64,000 nucleotides of DNA from Leptolyngbya sp. SIO1E4 (lineage in GTDB: Bacteria; Cyanobacteriota; Cyanobacteriia; Phormidesmidales; Phormidesmidaceae). The notes under the pieces were generated by a model that saw only the letters and a list, made by a program, of their open reading frames with translations, did not search any database and was not told the DNA's origin. The DNA lies in NCBI GenBank assembly GCA_010672825.2, contig JAAHFU020000005.1, positions 124,001 to 188,000 on the forward strand. The letters are read 5' to 3'. This document shows positions 63,971-64,000 of this stretch, piece after piece. A program made the translations under genes and the position numbers. Numbering within the stretch: position 1 is the first letter of the stretch; the number at the start of each line of letters is the position of its first letter.

Positions 63971-64000
63971 GCGCTTTCATTGTTAATCCCCGCGGGCGCC

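Noticed and set aside
1-64000. tRNA genes, rRNA genes or tmRNA
   Set aside because: Spacers were scanned by eye for T-loop and acceptor-stem patterns and none was convincing; a covariance-model search would be decisive.

Overview
The window is chromosomal DNA from a cyanobacterium. The HIP1 palindrome GCGATCGC recurs throughout, in genes and spacers. Gene content agrees: beta-carotene hydroxylase CrtR, a CrtH-type carotenoid isomerase-like enzyme, the cyanobacterial chorismate lyase family, a CyaB1-type adenylate cyclase and an Omp85 with an acidic/proline-rich N-terminal region. A probable fraC-fraD-fraE operon points to a filamentous organism. I cannot name the species. I found no tRNA, rRNA, CRISPR array, intact insertion sequence or prophage.

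Layout. 1-6400: end of a PhoH gene, pyruvate kinase, crtR, chorismate mutase, a short SppA protease and a DMT exporter. 6400-13250: an isochorismatase-fold hydrolase behind a possible attenuator, a C-terminal processing protease, a transglutaminase-like membrane protein lacking two catalytic residues, and lysS. 13870-27100: cyaB1, purC, then a compact envelope cluster (omp85-lpxC-fabZ-lpxA-lpxB) and a giant fused hydantoinase/5-oxoprolinase. 27300-32900: a membrane glycosyltransferase overlapping tail-to-tail with a TonB-like gene, a purple-acid-phosphatase-like enzyme and larE. 32990-35460: fraE, fraD and fraC on the minus strand. 35600-45700: a tandem-duplicated CobA/BtuR-type ATPase, a CHASE2-GGDEF-EAL protein, small secreted or membrane proteins, a GPH sugar transporter and glgB. 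46000-50700: small cyanobacterial proteins, then about 1 kb of AT-rich DNA with a probable gene remnant and a PhyH-type dioxygenase gene. 51000-64000: a hydroxyacid dehydrogenase, a wHTH-TIR-WD40 gene immediately downstream of a SLOG (LSDAT) gene, chorismate lyase, an uncharacterised membrane protein, the CrtH-like oxidoreductase, a lipoprotein, an aspartoacylase-like enzyme, an alkyltransferase-like protein and a GH13 amylase.

How the genes fit together. The best-defined unit is the outer-membrane cluster: Omp85 inserts beta-barrels, LpxC/LpxA/LpxB make lipid A, and FabZ supplies acyl chains. FraC/FraD/FraE would serve septal junctions and filament integrity. GlgB, the GH13 enzyme, pyruvate kinase and the GPH transporter cover carbohydrate flow. 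CyaB1 and the GGDEF-EAL protein are cAMP and c-di-GMP nodes. The most intriguing unit is the SLOG + TIR-WD40 pair: a predicted NAD-derived-nucleotide-binding protein beside a TIR protein that keeps the candidate catalytic glutamate and carries 14 WD40 repeats. This is a plausible sensor/second-messenger system, but the function is inferred.

All calls come from reading the translated sequence and remembered family features; no database search was run.
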